Shown piece after piece: positions 1 to 11,943 of a stretch of DNA of 64,000 nt; position 1 is the stretch's first letter, and each line of letters begins with the position of its first letter. The notes beneath the pieces were generated by a model that had not been told where the DNA came from, made no database searches, and was given only the letters and a program-made list of their open reading frames with translations. Position numbers and translations under genes: made by a program. Source of the DNA: Coprinopsis marcescibilis (lineage: Eukaryota > Basidiomycota > Agaricomycetes > Agaricales > Psathyrellaceae); the NCBI GenBank assembly GCA_004369085.1, contig ML210240.1:43086-107085 (forward strand), given 5' to 3'.

Positions 1-14
1 CGCCTTTCCTGACC

Positions 15-2752
15 ATGACGTTTATCAACATACGATGGCCCTGGGAAAAGAAAAAGGCATCCGGTAAAAACAAAGAAATACGACCTAATGACAAAACTAT
101 GGACAGCGTCGAGGCCACCACATCGAGTCGCCCAAAAACCAGCTCTGGCGGCGAGAGGTTGGCCACCGCATCGAGTCGTCCACAAACCAGCTCTGGCGGC
201 GAGAGTTTGCCGTTGGACTCATCTACGAACGCGGCTCCACCGACCAGTCAGGCTTCTAAGATGCGATGGCCATGGGAGGGAAAAAAGGCATCCATCGAAG
301 ATAAATCAGGGACGAGATCCGTTGGCGAGCGACCTAGTGGCAAACCTACGGACGATGGAAAAGACACCACATCGAGCCGCCCGCAAACCGACGCCAATGA
401 CATCAAGTTGCCTCCAGAGACATCTGCGAACGAGGCGGCGACGACTCAAGTTCCTGCCCCAGCCGTTGTTAAAAGGTGGCTAAATATCCCATATACACCC
501 CAATTTGTTTACTAACGAAAAAGGACAGGTCATCTCAAGGCAAATCGCTTTTGCCAGCCCGTGCTGCACCAGAAAGTGGGTCCACCAGACCCACGCAAGG
601 GGCTAAACGCATCCCAGAAAAGGGCTTTCTCCCATCGGCAGATGGTATGCTAGCGTTGTGGCTGTCTATGACGTTAGAGCTCATTGTGGATTCTAGCCTT
701 GCTTGTCCCGACGTCGCCCGCTTCACGCCATGATGGACCCGGGGCTTTCGCGGGTGCACACAATTTCGAAATCTCAAGCTCGACCTTTCTCGACAATTAC
801 GGAGTGATTACCCAAGTGTCAAATACCTACGGGGCGAAGGGAAAGGGTAAGTTCTCGGGACATGCCGTTGGTTCTGTTTACTTACAGAAAGCACAGACTT
901 GAAGGTCCTTGAGAAACGGATGGCACCCAACGCGCTACACGACGGAAAAGATCGCTCAGGAGCTCCAAAGTGTGCTAAAGGCACCAGGTGCACGCTCATC
1001 GATACTGCCCTTACTTGGCTCAGGGATACTTCCAATCGTACAAGTGTCTTCTGTGTCACTGGTCCTGCGGGGTCTGGAAAGTCAGCATTACTCCAAACCC
1101 TTGTCGAACAATGTGAAGAGGAGCATATTCTGCTTGCCTGCTTCTTCTTCAGCGCCGAAGACGTTACCAGGAACAGCACAGACCCTCTCATCCCGACTCT
1201 CGCCCATCAGATTGCACAGCAATTCGAGGCTGCTCGCAAATATATCTCAAATGCTCTGGAGAAGGATTCCACCATCTTCGACCGGAGTCTGGCTCGACAA
1301 GCGAAGGCATATATCACCGACCCACTCCAGGACACTCTGTCCGTCATTCGGAAGTCCGACGTCAAGTATCCGTATGCCATCTTCATTGACGGTGTTGACG
1401 AGTGCCGCTCCAAGCACAGCGACCAAAAACCGGAGGAGAACCAGGCCGAACTACTGCAGGTTCTAGAGTCCTTCGCTGTTGCCTTCAAATCCGAAAGGAT
1501 TCCAGTCAAGATTTGCCTCGCTGGACGCTGGGAACATGCTCTGCGCAACGCCATTGCGGATGATGGCCACCTCAAAAAGAGCGGCCTTCTTCTGAATCAT
1601 ATCGACCTCAGCGGTCCAGAGTACGACGCATCCACCGATATTCGCTCCTTCCTTGAACGGAGGCTCGCGCCACTCGCCAAATCGATCAAGCATAAATCGG
1701 CTGAGGAATGGCCATCCAAAGCGGACCTCGATACACTGGTCGATAACGCCTCCGGTCAATTCATTTATGCGGCTACGGTCGTCAAATACGTGGACACTCA
1801 TCGCCGGTCCCCGGACAAAAGCTTGCAAACGATATTGGGGTGGAAGCCTGGCTTCAAGCAAGGCAACAAACTTTTCCCGGCTCTCGACGCACTCTATGCA
1901 GGCATCTTCCAGCTGGCCCAAGAAGCAGCAAACAAGGACGGGATCGATGTCAACATCGTCAAATCTATTCGCCAGCTCCAAGTCTTATCGTCGGATTGGT
2001 ATGTTTCGACCGTCATCCCATTTGCTGCCGTGGAATCTTTCCTGGCGTACGACGTTGATGAAGTAATGACGGACCTGATGTCGCTTGTCAAGTCTTACAA
2101 GTCCACGCCCTCAAGCTCGGAACCTTGCCTTGCGTTGGAATTTCACCACAAGACAGTTACCGATTTTTTGGAAGATCCAGTTCGGTGTGGGAAGATGTTC
2201 ACTTCCACAGCCTCAACATGTTTGGCCGTCTTCTCGCTCTGCACCAAACGAGTGGAGAAAGCGACCCAAGCAGGTAACTTCAACTAGTTGTGACGCGAGT
2301 TCGTCGCTAACAGATCGATTTGCTAGACTTTCAAGCGCTGTCTCGGCCAAGGATGCAATGGAAGAATGAGACTGATTGGGTGCTTTTCCTATCAATCAAC
2401 ATTTGGGAAAAATGTTTGGCACAGACGGTTTCTAACCCCGGCGTCGATGAATTGAAGAATCTCCGCACAACGCTTGCGAACCTCGCCGGTGGATTCTGGG
2501 ACACGCTCCAGGTAGCATTCGATACGTTATCTGAAGCAGATCCGGCATGGAAGACGAAGCTTCATAAAGATCTGGAAGAGAGCCGTAGTCAATGCCTCCG
2601 ATGTAAATTCTTCGTAAGTTGACGATCTTCTTGTTTCGCTCCGCTTCAAAGTCGCTTACACATCCTTAATCTAGGAGAAACCTGTGAAGGGTGAACAGCA
2701 CGTGGGTGTATCTGAGTTGGGCAAGTTCCTGGACAAGAACTTGCTAGTTTAA
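15..2752 (+). CDS. Repeat-less NACHT-domain NLR-like (STAND) protein
   Basis: Probable signal-transducing NTPase of the fungal NLR class, involved in self/non-self or stress sensing by family. Exons: 15-475, 529-644, 697-846, 888-2273, 2327-2613, 2675-2752; they join in frame to about 825 aa. The N-terminal 190 aa are polar and low complexity and carry two copies of an RWPWE(K/G)KKAS segment. Exon 3 encodes the family motif GAFAGAHNFEI. The NACHT part has an intact Walker A GPAGSGKS (about aa 300) and Walker B FIDGVDE (about aa 407). A late FHHK..TDFL motif is followed by a short helical C-terminus; there are no WD40, ankyrin or TPR repeats. The start ATG has good context (gaccATGA), but exons left of the window cannot be excluded. 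Function is known only at family level. Confidence 0.8.
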
Positions 2753-3068
2753 TTGGTCGAGTTCAGCATGTCACAGGATTAATATTCGCTTCCGATTTCG
2801 TAGGCCTCCCGCTTTCCATTGATTTTCTAGTGTGGTAACTTTCATTTGCGATCGCTATCTGTCTATTTAAGCGCCATTAGTTAATCACAATCTCAGTGAC
2901 TAGTCACCTTGTCAGCTGGTTCCCATCGTGCTCTATTCAATTTATTTCTTCTCCGACTCTCTGGACATCGATAAGCCTGTGCATTTCTATTAAAACAGGT
3001 TTGGGGGACTGCTTTCTCCTACAAATCCATTCCCATAATTGCGACCAAACCTTTCAAATCTTCAAATC
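2753..3068. other. Intergenic, nothing recognised
   Basis: Short spacer between two NLR genes on the same strand. It probably holds the 3' end of the first transcript and the promoter of the second. I see no repeat, RNA gene or convincing ORF. Confidence 0.4.
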
Positions 3069-6000
3069 ATGGGGGCAGAGTTTTCGAGATTGGTACGCCC
3101 AAGTTTCAAGTTAGATGTTGTCCTTTTGCTGATTCTGGAACACCCGGCCTAAGCCAGGAGACAGTGCGATACGTTCATCAGTTCAAGCAGCGACCAAGGT
3201 CGCTCCAACAGATACAACCGAAGGGGCTCAAGTGGAAATCAAGGTTCAATACGCACCTCCTGAAGGTCCTGCCCCTCCAACAGGGATTGGTGAGTATACT
3301 AAGAATCAATACTGGAAACAAAGCTGACAACTCTACAGTTGCAGAATGGTTGACCGATCTTGATCTGGAAGCCAATCAGACGGAAAATCGGGCCCAGAGT
3401 ACCCCAGGCACTGGTCAATGGATAAAAATGGACCCCGGTGTACAGGAGTGGCTAGGTGAAAAAGGCGGGATCTTGTTGGGAACCGGAATTCGTACGTCAG
3501 CCTCGTTCGATTGTAAGAATATGTCAAGTTGACCTGTAATCCCGCAGCTGGTTCTGGAAAATCTGTTCTTACGTGAGCCCCCGCCTATTCCTGTTTCCAC
3601 TTTGAATGCGTGTAAGCTCACATCCGACGCAGATCCACACTGATTGATTATGTTTCCGAACTTGCCAAAGATCAAGACGACGTTTGTATCGTCTTCGCAT
3701 ATTTTCGCCGAACCGACCAAAGTTCCATGGCGGATGTGTTGGCGGCGCTCGTCAAGCAATGCTTGAAATCCCACCCTGGCACGGCCAAGTTCGTTGTCCC
3801 GATGTATAACCACCACACAGCCAATCAGTCACGTCCCTCTGAGACTGAGCTACTGGATGTCCTGAAGAATATCTTGACTTCAGACCTCTTCTCGATGTCG
3901 TTTTGTTTCCTCGAAGGAGTGGATCAAGCGCCACGCAACACCGAGGTCGATTTTCGGTCACTCCTCTCCACAATGGAAGACATCCGCTTCTTCATCACCT
4001 CCAGCTCATTGCCCCCTTTGAATGAAGTCGCCCCATCTGCCATTCACGTCGACTTGAGCGCCCATGACTCCGATATTGTCATGTTGATTGAGGACAGAAT
4101 CAGTCGCGTGGAGTCCTTCCGCCAACTGGTCGAAATTGATGGCTGGAGGGCACGTGTTATATCCTCCATGCTCCGCAAGTCGTCGGGAATGTGAGTTCTT
4201 CATCTACTTCGCGAGACTCTTCTCCGCACTTTCACTAAAATTGCTATCCAGGTTTCTCTTCTGCTCTCGTATGCTAGATATGTTGCAAGAATGCAAGACT
4301 CACGACGAGCTTGAAGAGACTTTCGAACGCGTTCCCCTCGCCGTTGCTGAAACTTACGACGGGATGCTGGAACGCATTGATAAGATGGCGCCGGAAAAAC
4401 GAAACGCTGCCATTCGCGTCCTGATTTGGCTTGCATACGGCCTGAGATGGCTGACTATCGCCGAATTGCAGTACGCCGTCGCTGCATCTCCGAACGGAGT
4501 CAAGCTCTCTTTCCCCGAACACTCCCTCGTCGAAATATGCTGCGGTCTGGCAGCCTTGGATGAAGACAGCTCGTTGGTTTATTTGATCCGTAAGTCTAGC
4601 AGTCTTGCCAATTCATTCACGATTCTCACAGAATGGTTTGAATTTAGATGGCACAGCAGTTACGCATCTTCAGTCCATCCTTCCTGCGCGGGTTTCAGAA
4701 CACCCGCATGCATCCCTTGCAGCCACGTGTACCTTTCGTCTGCTCGAATGCGGTTTTCACAACCGAAAGTTCAACGAAACAGCCCAGATCAGGGCAGCTT
4801 TCGAAGATCACCCACTACTCGAGTACAGCCACACGAACTGGGGGTCCCATGCAAAGCAATGTGACCCAGTGCCTCCCTTTGCAGAAGAGTTTACTCTCAA
4901 ATGCGAGACGTTTCCCTTCCCTTCTCTCTCTGGATTCCCTGGTCCTTACGATCAACTCGATTCAATTCACGTCGCCGCTGCGTACGACTTCCCGAACATG
5001 ATCACCATTGAAGATCCCTCTGACTCGAAACACGCCAATCACGCCAACGGTCAAACCAATCACGGTGCCACACCCTTGATGTTCGCCGCCAAACTTGGTT
5101 GCATGCGGAGCGTGCAGGCCTTGCTCTCCATTAAGAGCATCGATATTAATATCAGGGATTCCGAGAAGAGAACAGCCCTGATGTATGCTTCGAGGAGTGG
5201 TCGGGAGGCGGTAGTAGAAATTCTGCTGAAATTTCCCGGTGTCGACGTCAACGCCAAAGATTCATCTGGGTGGACGGCTCTCATGGAAGCCTGCAGTCGT
5301 GGCCATCAGGACGCCGTACGCAAGCTGCTTGACAGCAAGGATATTGACGTTAATGCTGGAGACTCGAAGGGACGGACGGCTCTGATGCATGCGATACGCA
5401 ACGGCCATGACTCAGTCGCGAAAGACTTAACCCATGCCAATGGAATTGACGTCAACGCACAAGACTCTTCCGGGAGGACAGCCTTACTTCACGCGTCCTC
5501 CTTTGGTCAGGAGGCCACGGTGAAGGATCTGCTTGAAGTTGAAGGCGTGGATGTCAATGCCCAGGACCTGGACGGGTCAACACCATTGCTTCTCGCATCT
5601 GCCAGCGGGCGGACAGAAGCAGTGGCAACATTACTCGATGATCCAGGGATAGACGTCAACGCGCAGAACTCGCATGGTCAAAGCGCGCTGTCTTATGCTG
5701 TACACGGTGGTCATGTTGGGGTCGTTGAATCGCTGTTGAAGACGGCGGTTGATATTCTGGGAGGATGGACAGAAGATACAAGTCATGGCGCCCCACTCTT
5801 GGTGTCAGCCGCAAAGCACGGCTGTCTGAGCCTTGTGAAGCGCCTGCTTCGCTTGGGATCGGTTGGAGTCGACGAAAGGGACTTGGAAGCGAGGACAGCG
5901 TTGATGCTAGCGGCATCAAACAATCACCACAGTGTTGTGCAGGTCCTCCTTTCGTCTGAGGGTGCCGACGTCAACGCTCAGGACGCGGAAGGAAGAACGG

Positions 6001-7133
6001 CACTAATGTATGCATCCAAGGAAGGCTGCATCCCCGTGGTAAATACGCTGCTCAAAGTCGACGGGATTGATGTAAACTGTCAAGACTTTGAAGGAAGGAC
6101 GGCCCTCACCTACACCTCGGAAAATGGTTGCCACGACATAACGAGTACCCTGTTCAAATCTGGGAAGATTACCGCAGTTGCTGGAGCCTTGGGAGATCTG
6201 GCGGCGGCAATATCCACATTCAAAAACGCACTTGCTGCTCTTAGCAACGAGCAAGATCAGGCGATCTTGATAGAACATCTTGCCACCGCTCATTTGGCCA
6301 GTTTCGAGCAGACTGGGTCCACTCCCGACATTGACGAGGCAATTTCTTGGTTCCGCAAGGCCCTCTCTTTCAGGCCTTTATCTCATCCAGATCATTTACA
6401 GTCCCTAAAGAAAGTTGGGATAGCGCTTGACTGCCGATTTAACGTCAAACACGACCTCATGGATCTCGATGAATCAATCGAATTATCACGAAAGATTCTC
6501 TCACTGCAGCCCGCGCCCCACCAAAGTCGCCCCGTATCGCTGAACAACCTGGCAACAGGCCTTCTGGATCGCTTCAAACGAACTGGATCAATCGGTGACC
6601 TCGACGAGGCCATTTCCCTTCAGAGGGAAGCCCTTGATCTACAACCACCACCACACCTCAACCACCCTGTCCTTCTCAATAATCTTGCGGACACCCTTCA
6701 ATGTCGCTTCCGCCAAAAGGGCGATATTAACGATCTCGAAGAATCGATCTCCAAATGCCGCGAAGCCCTCGAGTGCCAACCGTCCACTCACGGCCCACTC
6801 GATCGATCTCATGCACTCGAAAATCTCGCGTGCGGCCTCAAGATTCGATTCGAGAAATCGGGCAACGCCCGCGACCTAGAGGACGCCATTCAAAATCACC
6901 GTAAAGCCCTTGCGGCAAGCCCCCCGGGTAGTTCACGTCGTGCTGCATCACTCCACAACCTCGCTCTGGTTCTGCGATATCGGCACGATAAGAGCGCAAC
7001 TGGGTCACGCGGAGATATCGATGAGGCGGTTAAGCTCCAGCGCGAAGCAGTATCACTCTTGGACGAGCGTCACCCTGACCGTTCACGAGCTGTCAGAATG
7101 CTTTCGGAGTTGCAAAAGGCAGCCAAGTCATAA
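3069..7133 (+). CDS. NACHT-ankyrin-TPR NLR protein
   Basis: Large NLR-like protein, about 1241 aa from exons 3069-3102, 3158-3289, 3339-3491, 3548-3572, 3633-4190, 4252-4589 and 4648-7133. The motif EWLTDLDLEANQTE and a GTG.W..DP..QEWL segment lead into Walker A GIPGSGKS, which is assembled only after splicing a 25-nt exon. The Walker B region reads FCFLEGVDQ, so the usual acidic D and the D-E pair are altered. A helical segment (FERVPLAVAETYDGML) of the usual NACHT-associated type follows. About aa 550-915 hold 10-11 ankyrin repeats of consensus DVNAQDS.GRTALM.AS. About aa 930-1238 hold five to six ~50-aa TPR-like repeats (DLDEAISLQREALDLQP), of a kind seen next to CHAT domains in mushrooms, but no CHAT domain follows. 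This NACHT type differs from the other NLRs here. Confidence 0.85.
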
Positions 7134-7134
7134 G

Positions 7135-7567
7135 TAAGGTAGGGCGCATTCACGATCCAGGAAGGGTCGTAATACCTCCGAGAAAACTCATTGTCTGGCT
7201 TATACCATCGGCTTGAGGTTATATATGGCTGTAGAGCTGCATTTATTTATCAGTTAGACCCATTTCCCGCAGCTTGGTGCGGCCAAAATTAGTTCTTTAT
7301 CTGTCTAGGCTTCAGAATAAGCATATCAAATGAAGAATATAGCAAATATTAGCGAAATCCTAGTGAGCGAAGATATTGCTCTATATACAGGCAACACATA
7401 CTTCATCCAAAAATTTGGCCGCACCAAGACCTTTGAAGTCAGTCAGACTATTGTCGACCACAGACTCAGAAAGAATGATGGACTCGTTACGATGGTATAA
7501 GCCAGACAAGGGGGTTTCGGAGGTATTACGACCCCTCCTGGATCGTGAATGCGCCCTACCTTACCTT
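7135..7567. repeat. Inverted-repeat element (MITE-like hairpin)
   Basis: Positions 7135-7210 (aagtaaggtagggcgcattc...) recur as reverse complement at 7490-7567 with high identity. A weaker inner match centres on cttggtgcggccaaa (around 7273 and its complement around 7420). The arms flank about 280 bp without an ORF. The left arm starts directly after the stop codon of the NACHT-ankyrin-TPR gene, so its transcript would carry at least one arm. The structure fits a small non-autonomous DNA element or a local inverted duplication. Target-site duplication is not clear. Confidence 0.65.
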
Positions 7568-8179
7568 ACATACGGCGTGTTACATACAAGGTTACTGTCG
7601 GTTCGCGATCTATAGATTCGTTCTGAGTGGCTGCTTTGATGCACCATTCATCAGTCAGAGAAATATTAACGATTCATTGACCCGCTATAAACACCGTCAA
7701 TAATGTCAACGTTGTGATGTGACGGAATGACAAGGCACGAGGTTGCCCCACGGGCGCTTATCCTGGACTATTCGCACTGAAGGTCAAAATTAGTTGAATG
7801 GCCACGAGAGCCGCAGCTCTCCCTGTCAGACTAAAGCTGGCCACTGTTAATTGTGCATCTCCACTACAGGGCTGCTCAATCACTTGACATACCAGTGGTC
7901 GAATGTATCCCTCGTGGACTTACTTCAACGAGACTGCTGTCATCGTCCGTGCGGAACCTATATGCTCCCATTGGTCAGATTGCAAACATGCAGAATCTAA
8001 GCCGAACAGTATTATATTGCTTACAGCTTCATGAAAACACACCCTTTGGGGGCTGAAATGCAAATACAACGTGGAGGAAGGCATGTGGCTCAGGCCGAGC
8101 ATAGTAAAAAGAACGCAGACGTAGCGTCCATACTATTCTTTTCAAAATCAACGAGTTTGGTCTGACCTACTACGCAGCA
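7568..8179. other. Intergenic, nothing recognised
   Basis: About 600 bp without a supported gene. It ends in the promoter region of the small membrane-protein gene. Short ORFs here show no recognisable protein features. Confidence 0.35.
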
Positions 8180-8885
8180 ATGGCGAACCGGTCTCCAGCA
8201 TTGCGACCATACTCCGTCGCAACAAGCGAGAACTCTGACTTTCTTCGCGACCCTCAACCCAATTTTCTCACTCGCATCGAGTCAGCCAGCTCCTCCACTC
8301 CACTAGGTCCAGTAGCAGCTGCCGGGACGAAATCGCGCAGGGGCCGCAAGCTGGTCATAGCAGCTCTAATCCTCCTCGGCCTAATTTTGATCGTCCTGGC
8401 CATCGTTCTACCAGTTTACTTCACGGTCATTAAGCCTAGAAATGAGAAGGCCTCAGGTAATAGGTTGGGAAATATTCCTCCTGAGCTTGGCGAAGACGGC
8501 GTCAGGAGCTCCTCCCAGCAGCCAACTGCGACACCGACCACTTTCCTCTCAACGATACTCGAAACCGTTGCTTCGAGCGGAACCATTACTTCATCGGTTA
8601 CAAGACCCCCTTCAAACACAGGGGTCGACCCCACGGACAGACCAATTCTTACAACAACCATTGCTGGAGGCGCGACAGTAACATGTACGTTTTATGTGTC
8701 AAACGTTGTTTGCACTACCCTGGCATGCTCTGACCTTGCTGTCTTCAGGTATCCCTGTTCAATCAACCCATTTACCAACAGGCTTTGTCCCCAGACTGGC
8801 ACCTGTGTATACGGTGGTCGACTATATTGATCAAAGCAGCATGGTAGTTGGCAGGCTGGTGGAATGCAGAGGGGGCACTCCGTAA
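8180..8885 (+). CDS. Small single-pass membrane protein, mucin-like
   Basis: Two exons, 8180-8684 and 8749-8885, give about 213 aa; without splicing the frame stays open to 8830. A polar N-terminus is followed by basic SRRGRK and a strong transmembrane segment of about 22 residues (LVIAALILLGLILIVLAIVL), then a short VYFTVIKPR stretch and a Ser/Thr/Pro-rich region. The anchor plus VYFTVIKP resembles the type II anchor of basidiomycete GH5 exo-beta-1,3-glucanases, but no glycoside hydrolase domain follows. It may be a remnant of such a gene or an independent cell-surface protein. Start chosen at the first ATG after an upstream stop (gcagcaATGG). Confidence 0.5.
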
Positions 8886-9901
8886 AATACCTCTAGTTCA
8901 GGCTTCGGAGGTCAATTACCTGGGTTTCGTTGTGAAGGGACTGGTTCCTTGGTTCTGGGCTTGAACGGCAGACAAAGCTACAAAGCTTCACTATTTAGTT
9001 GTGCATGCATCATTTCAATGTTTACAGCGGCGACCCCGAGATTATATGCACACCCACCTTAGTATTACTCATATGTCCTTTACTTCGGTTAACTACTGCA
9101 TGCTTATGTTGAAAAATCAAAAATAAGAAAGGCTCGGAGTTAACAACTTTATCCGTGGCTTAACGAAATTGAACCCTCGATAGTACCGATTATGAGTAGC
9201 TTCAATGAATTTTCGAGTCGTAGGCTATCCGAGGACAGTCACAGCTGAGCTAGGTCTTCACCCCGGGCTATTGTGCGCGTTTTACGATACGCACTTGTAA
9301 TGTTGTGGGACAAATGTATGGTGCTTCCAGGATCGAACATATTAGTAATTAGCGGAATTGGGGCTTTTTGGGTGCCAAAGTTTCTCGCTGCTTTCCTCCA
9401 TCTCCCTCCAATTTGACGAGGCTAGCGGTCCTCGCCTGGGCCGCACATAGGAACCGCTGGACTGGTGCCGTGTGTGGCAAGCAAAGGAATTACGCACAAT
9501 TCCACATTTGGATGCCACAGCCGCCATGATTGACATGAGGCAACAGTGCCCAACCTGTCAACGAAGCACTCGTTACTGATTGTTGACCCACCTACTTTTC
9601 GGAAAAGGACATGCCTGGATGTCTTGGGTGGTGGAGCCTGCGGCTCTGGGGAAGGGTTACGCAGACAGAACGACGGTCATCGGAAGGTAGACCCTTCCCT
9701 TCATCCTGAATTTCAACCCGCCCATTCATTTTGAAGCAGCATTGCAAATACACCACAGTAACAGCCAGTTCCCAAACAACCCGCAGTTTTCCAGTAGGGT
9801 CGGGATTCCCTTAAGGTCTTCATCCCAAAGTAGGTTGCACATTATTGGTTGGGTGATTGGGATACCTGGCTCATGATTCGAATTTTCCTACCCACCCAAA
9901 G
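8886..9901. other. Intergenic; probable 5' exons of the next NLR
   Basis: About 1 kb. The next NLR needs an exon ending in phase 1 upstream of its acceptor at 9901, so at least one leader exon should lie here. A short open frame at 9546-9734 is a weak candidate; I could not fix a model. No repeat or RNA gene seen. Confidence 0.3.
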
Positions 9902-11943
9902 CTATAAACACTGCACCTGGTGGTAATGGAGGTAGTTATTTTCAGGGAGCTTCTGGGTTCACAATAAACAACCCCACCATGTTCGACTATTCTACCAACC
10001 ACTCAGATCGGGTTAATGGTAAGGAGATTCGTCGTGACTCATTCAAACTGCTCGCGTTTGACCAGCGGGGCCGTCCTCAGGAATGCAACTGCTTCAAGAG
10101 CACATGGCGCCCAGTGCCCTTTACGACTCTAGTGAACGCTTTGACCCGCCAAAATGCGACGAAGATACTCGAACAGGCTTGCTTGAGGAGCTTTGGGGCT
10201 GGGTGGAGAACCCATCAACCGTGGATCGAATGGTGTGCATTACAGGGCCAGCAGGGTCAGGCAAATCTGCCCTGCAGCAGACAACTGTTGAGGAGGCAGC
10301 AGAGCATAACCACCTTCTTGCGGCGTTCTTTTTCTCATCTGGAGACGCACGCAGGAACCACCCAGGTGGTTTTGTAGCAACACTTGCTTATCAGGTCTCG
10401 CAGAACATCGGGGAAACACGAGAGCCAATGATACAAGCCATCGAACGAGATCCTCGAATCTTTGAACGTTCGCGAGAAACACAGGCCCGAACCCTCATTG
10501 TTTTACCCATTCGCAAGGCCCTTGCATTGTCGAACGCATCACCATCCAGCTGGCCTTCGAACATCTTTATCGATGGCGTTGACGAATGTCGCAATGAAGA
10601 AGACCAGTCGCACCTCCTCCGAATCTTGCAATCCCTGGTGCTCTAGTTTGAGCAATCTAATTTCCCCCTCAAGATATGTCTTGCTGGGCGGCCTGAATAT
10701 GCAATTCGTCAGGCCATATCTGAACGCGGTCACCTCAAGCAGAGCGGGCTCCTCTACCATATCGAACTCAGCAATTACGACGCAACATCGGACATTCGTT
10801 TGTATCTTCGACGGAAACTACACGACATTGGCTGCAACAGCGAGTATGCTCGAACTCCGACGGGACCATGGCCACCAAGCAAGGACATCGACACGCTGGT
10901 CGACAACGCCTCGGGCCAGTTTATCTACGCCTCCACCATAGTCAAGTTTTTGTCAGATCGCCGACGCAACCCCTTCAAACACTTACAGCTCGTTCTAACC
11001 TGGGCACCTGGTACCAATCGTCGAGAGCAACCATTTGCTTCCCTCGACGCACTGTATGCCAGCATATTCTTAGCAGCTCAGGAAGCATATGCCAAGAGCA
11101 GAGACACGGAGGATGACCTCGTTATTGTCCGTTCCATCCGTATGTTCCAGTTATTGGCCAAGCACAGCATCAAACCGCATGTCTCGTCGATGGAAGAAAT
11201 ACTTTCACTCGATGGAGGCGAAATTCAGATAATTATGTCTGACCTTCATTCGATTGTCAAGTCTTGGGGCAATCAAGCAGGGCGGCTTTCACTCACCTTT
11301 CATCACAAATCCATCGAAGACTTTTTGCAAGATCCAAAACGCTCGCGCAAGCTGTTTATATCCGATGTCGAGGTTGCCCTTATATGGTTGGAAATATGCG
11401 TTAGGGTCGTCAAGTCCGCCGATGATTCAGGTCAGTTTACCGCGATCAGATAATAGATTACTTTCAGATCCTGATTTTTGGTTCTCTGCAGTCATTCAAG
11501 GCTTGTCAGCTAGGTCGAATGATTGGGATAATTGCCACTGGACACTGTTTTCACCTCTGAACATATACATGACCTCGTTAGAAACGGTGCTTTTCGAAGG
11601 GACGGATGTGCAAATCAACCAAGCCGGCTTATTATTGAAGTCTGCGACCTTTTGGACACACTTCACCACATCGTGCAAGTTTGTCTCCGCCAGAGACATG
11701 AATTGGGGAATGCTCATGTCACGTAATATGAAATCCCTTGTGAACAAGGCTCGAAGCCTAGGGCTATCCGTGCGTCTCTTCTCTCGCCGCTGTGAAACAC
11801 TCCTCTGACCTCTCACCCAGGGAAGTGATCCCAACTGGACGGGGATACTTACCTCTATTGAGAAGTGGCGTGATATGGTGAACAAATTGCATGAAGACGA
11901 ATGGCGTCCAAGTAGTGAACACTTTCGATTGATGGGGAAATAA
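9902..11943 (+). pseudogene. Repeat-less NACHT NLR copy with in-frame stop
   Basis: Exons 9902-10018 (5' part missing or unmodelled), 10081-11430, 11492-11769, 11821-11943. The first exon carries the family motif SYFQGASGFTINNPTMFD. The NACHT exon has intact GPAGSGKS and FIDGVDE, then an in-frame TAG at 10644-10646. The same frame continues after the stop with the expected family sequence (KICLAGRPEYAIR, LVDNASGQFIYA, FHHKSIEDFLQDP) and normal downstream splice sites. So the copy is full length apart from one nonsense codon. A 36-nt GT..AG segment around the stop (about 10637-10672) could in theory be spliced out in frame, but it is shorter than the other introns here. Translation would otherwise end just after Walker B. 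Confidence 0.75.

Noticed and set aside
88..483. Second plus-strand frame over the first NLR exon
   Set aside because: Composition bias of the repeated polar exon opens a shadow frame; the other frame joins correctly to the NACHT exons.
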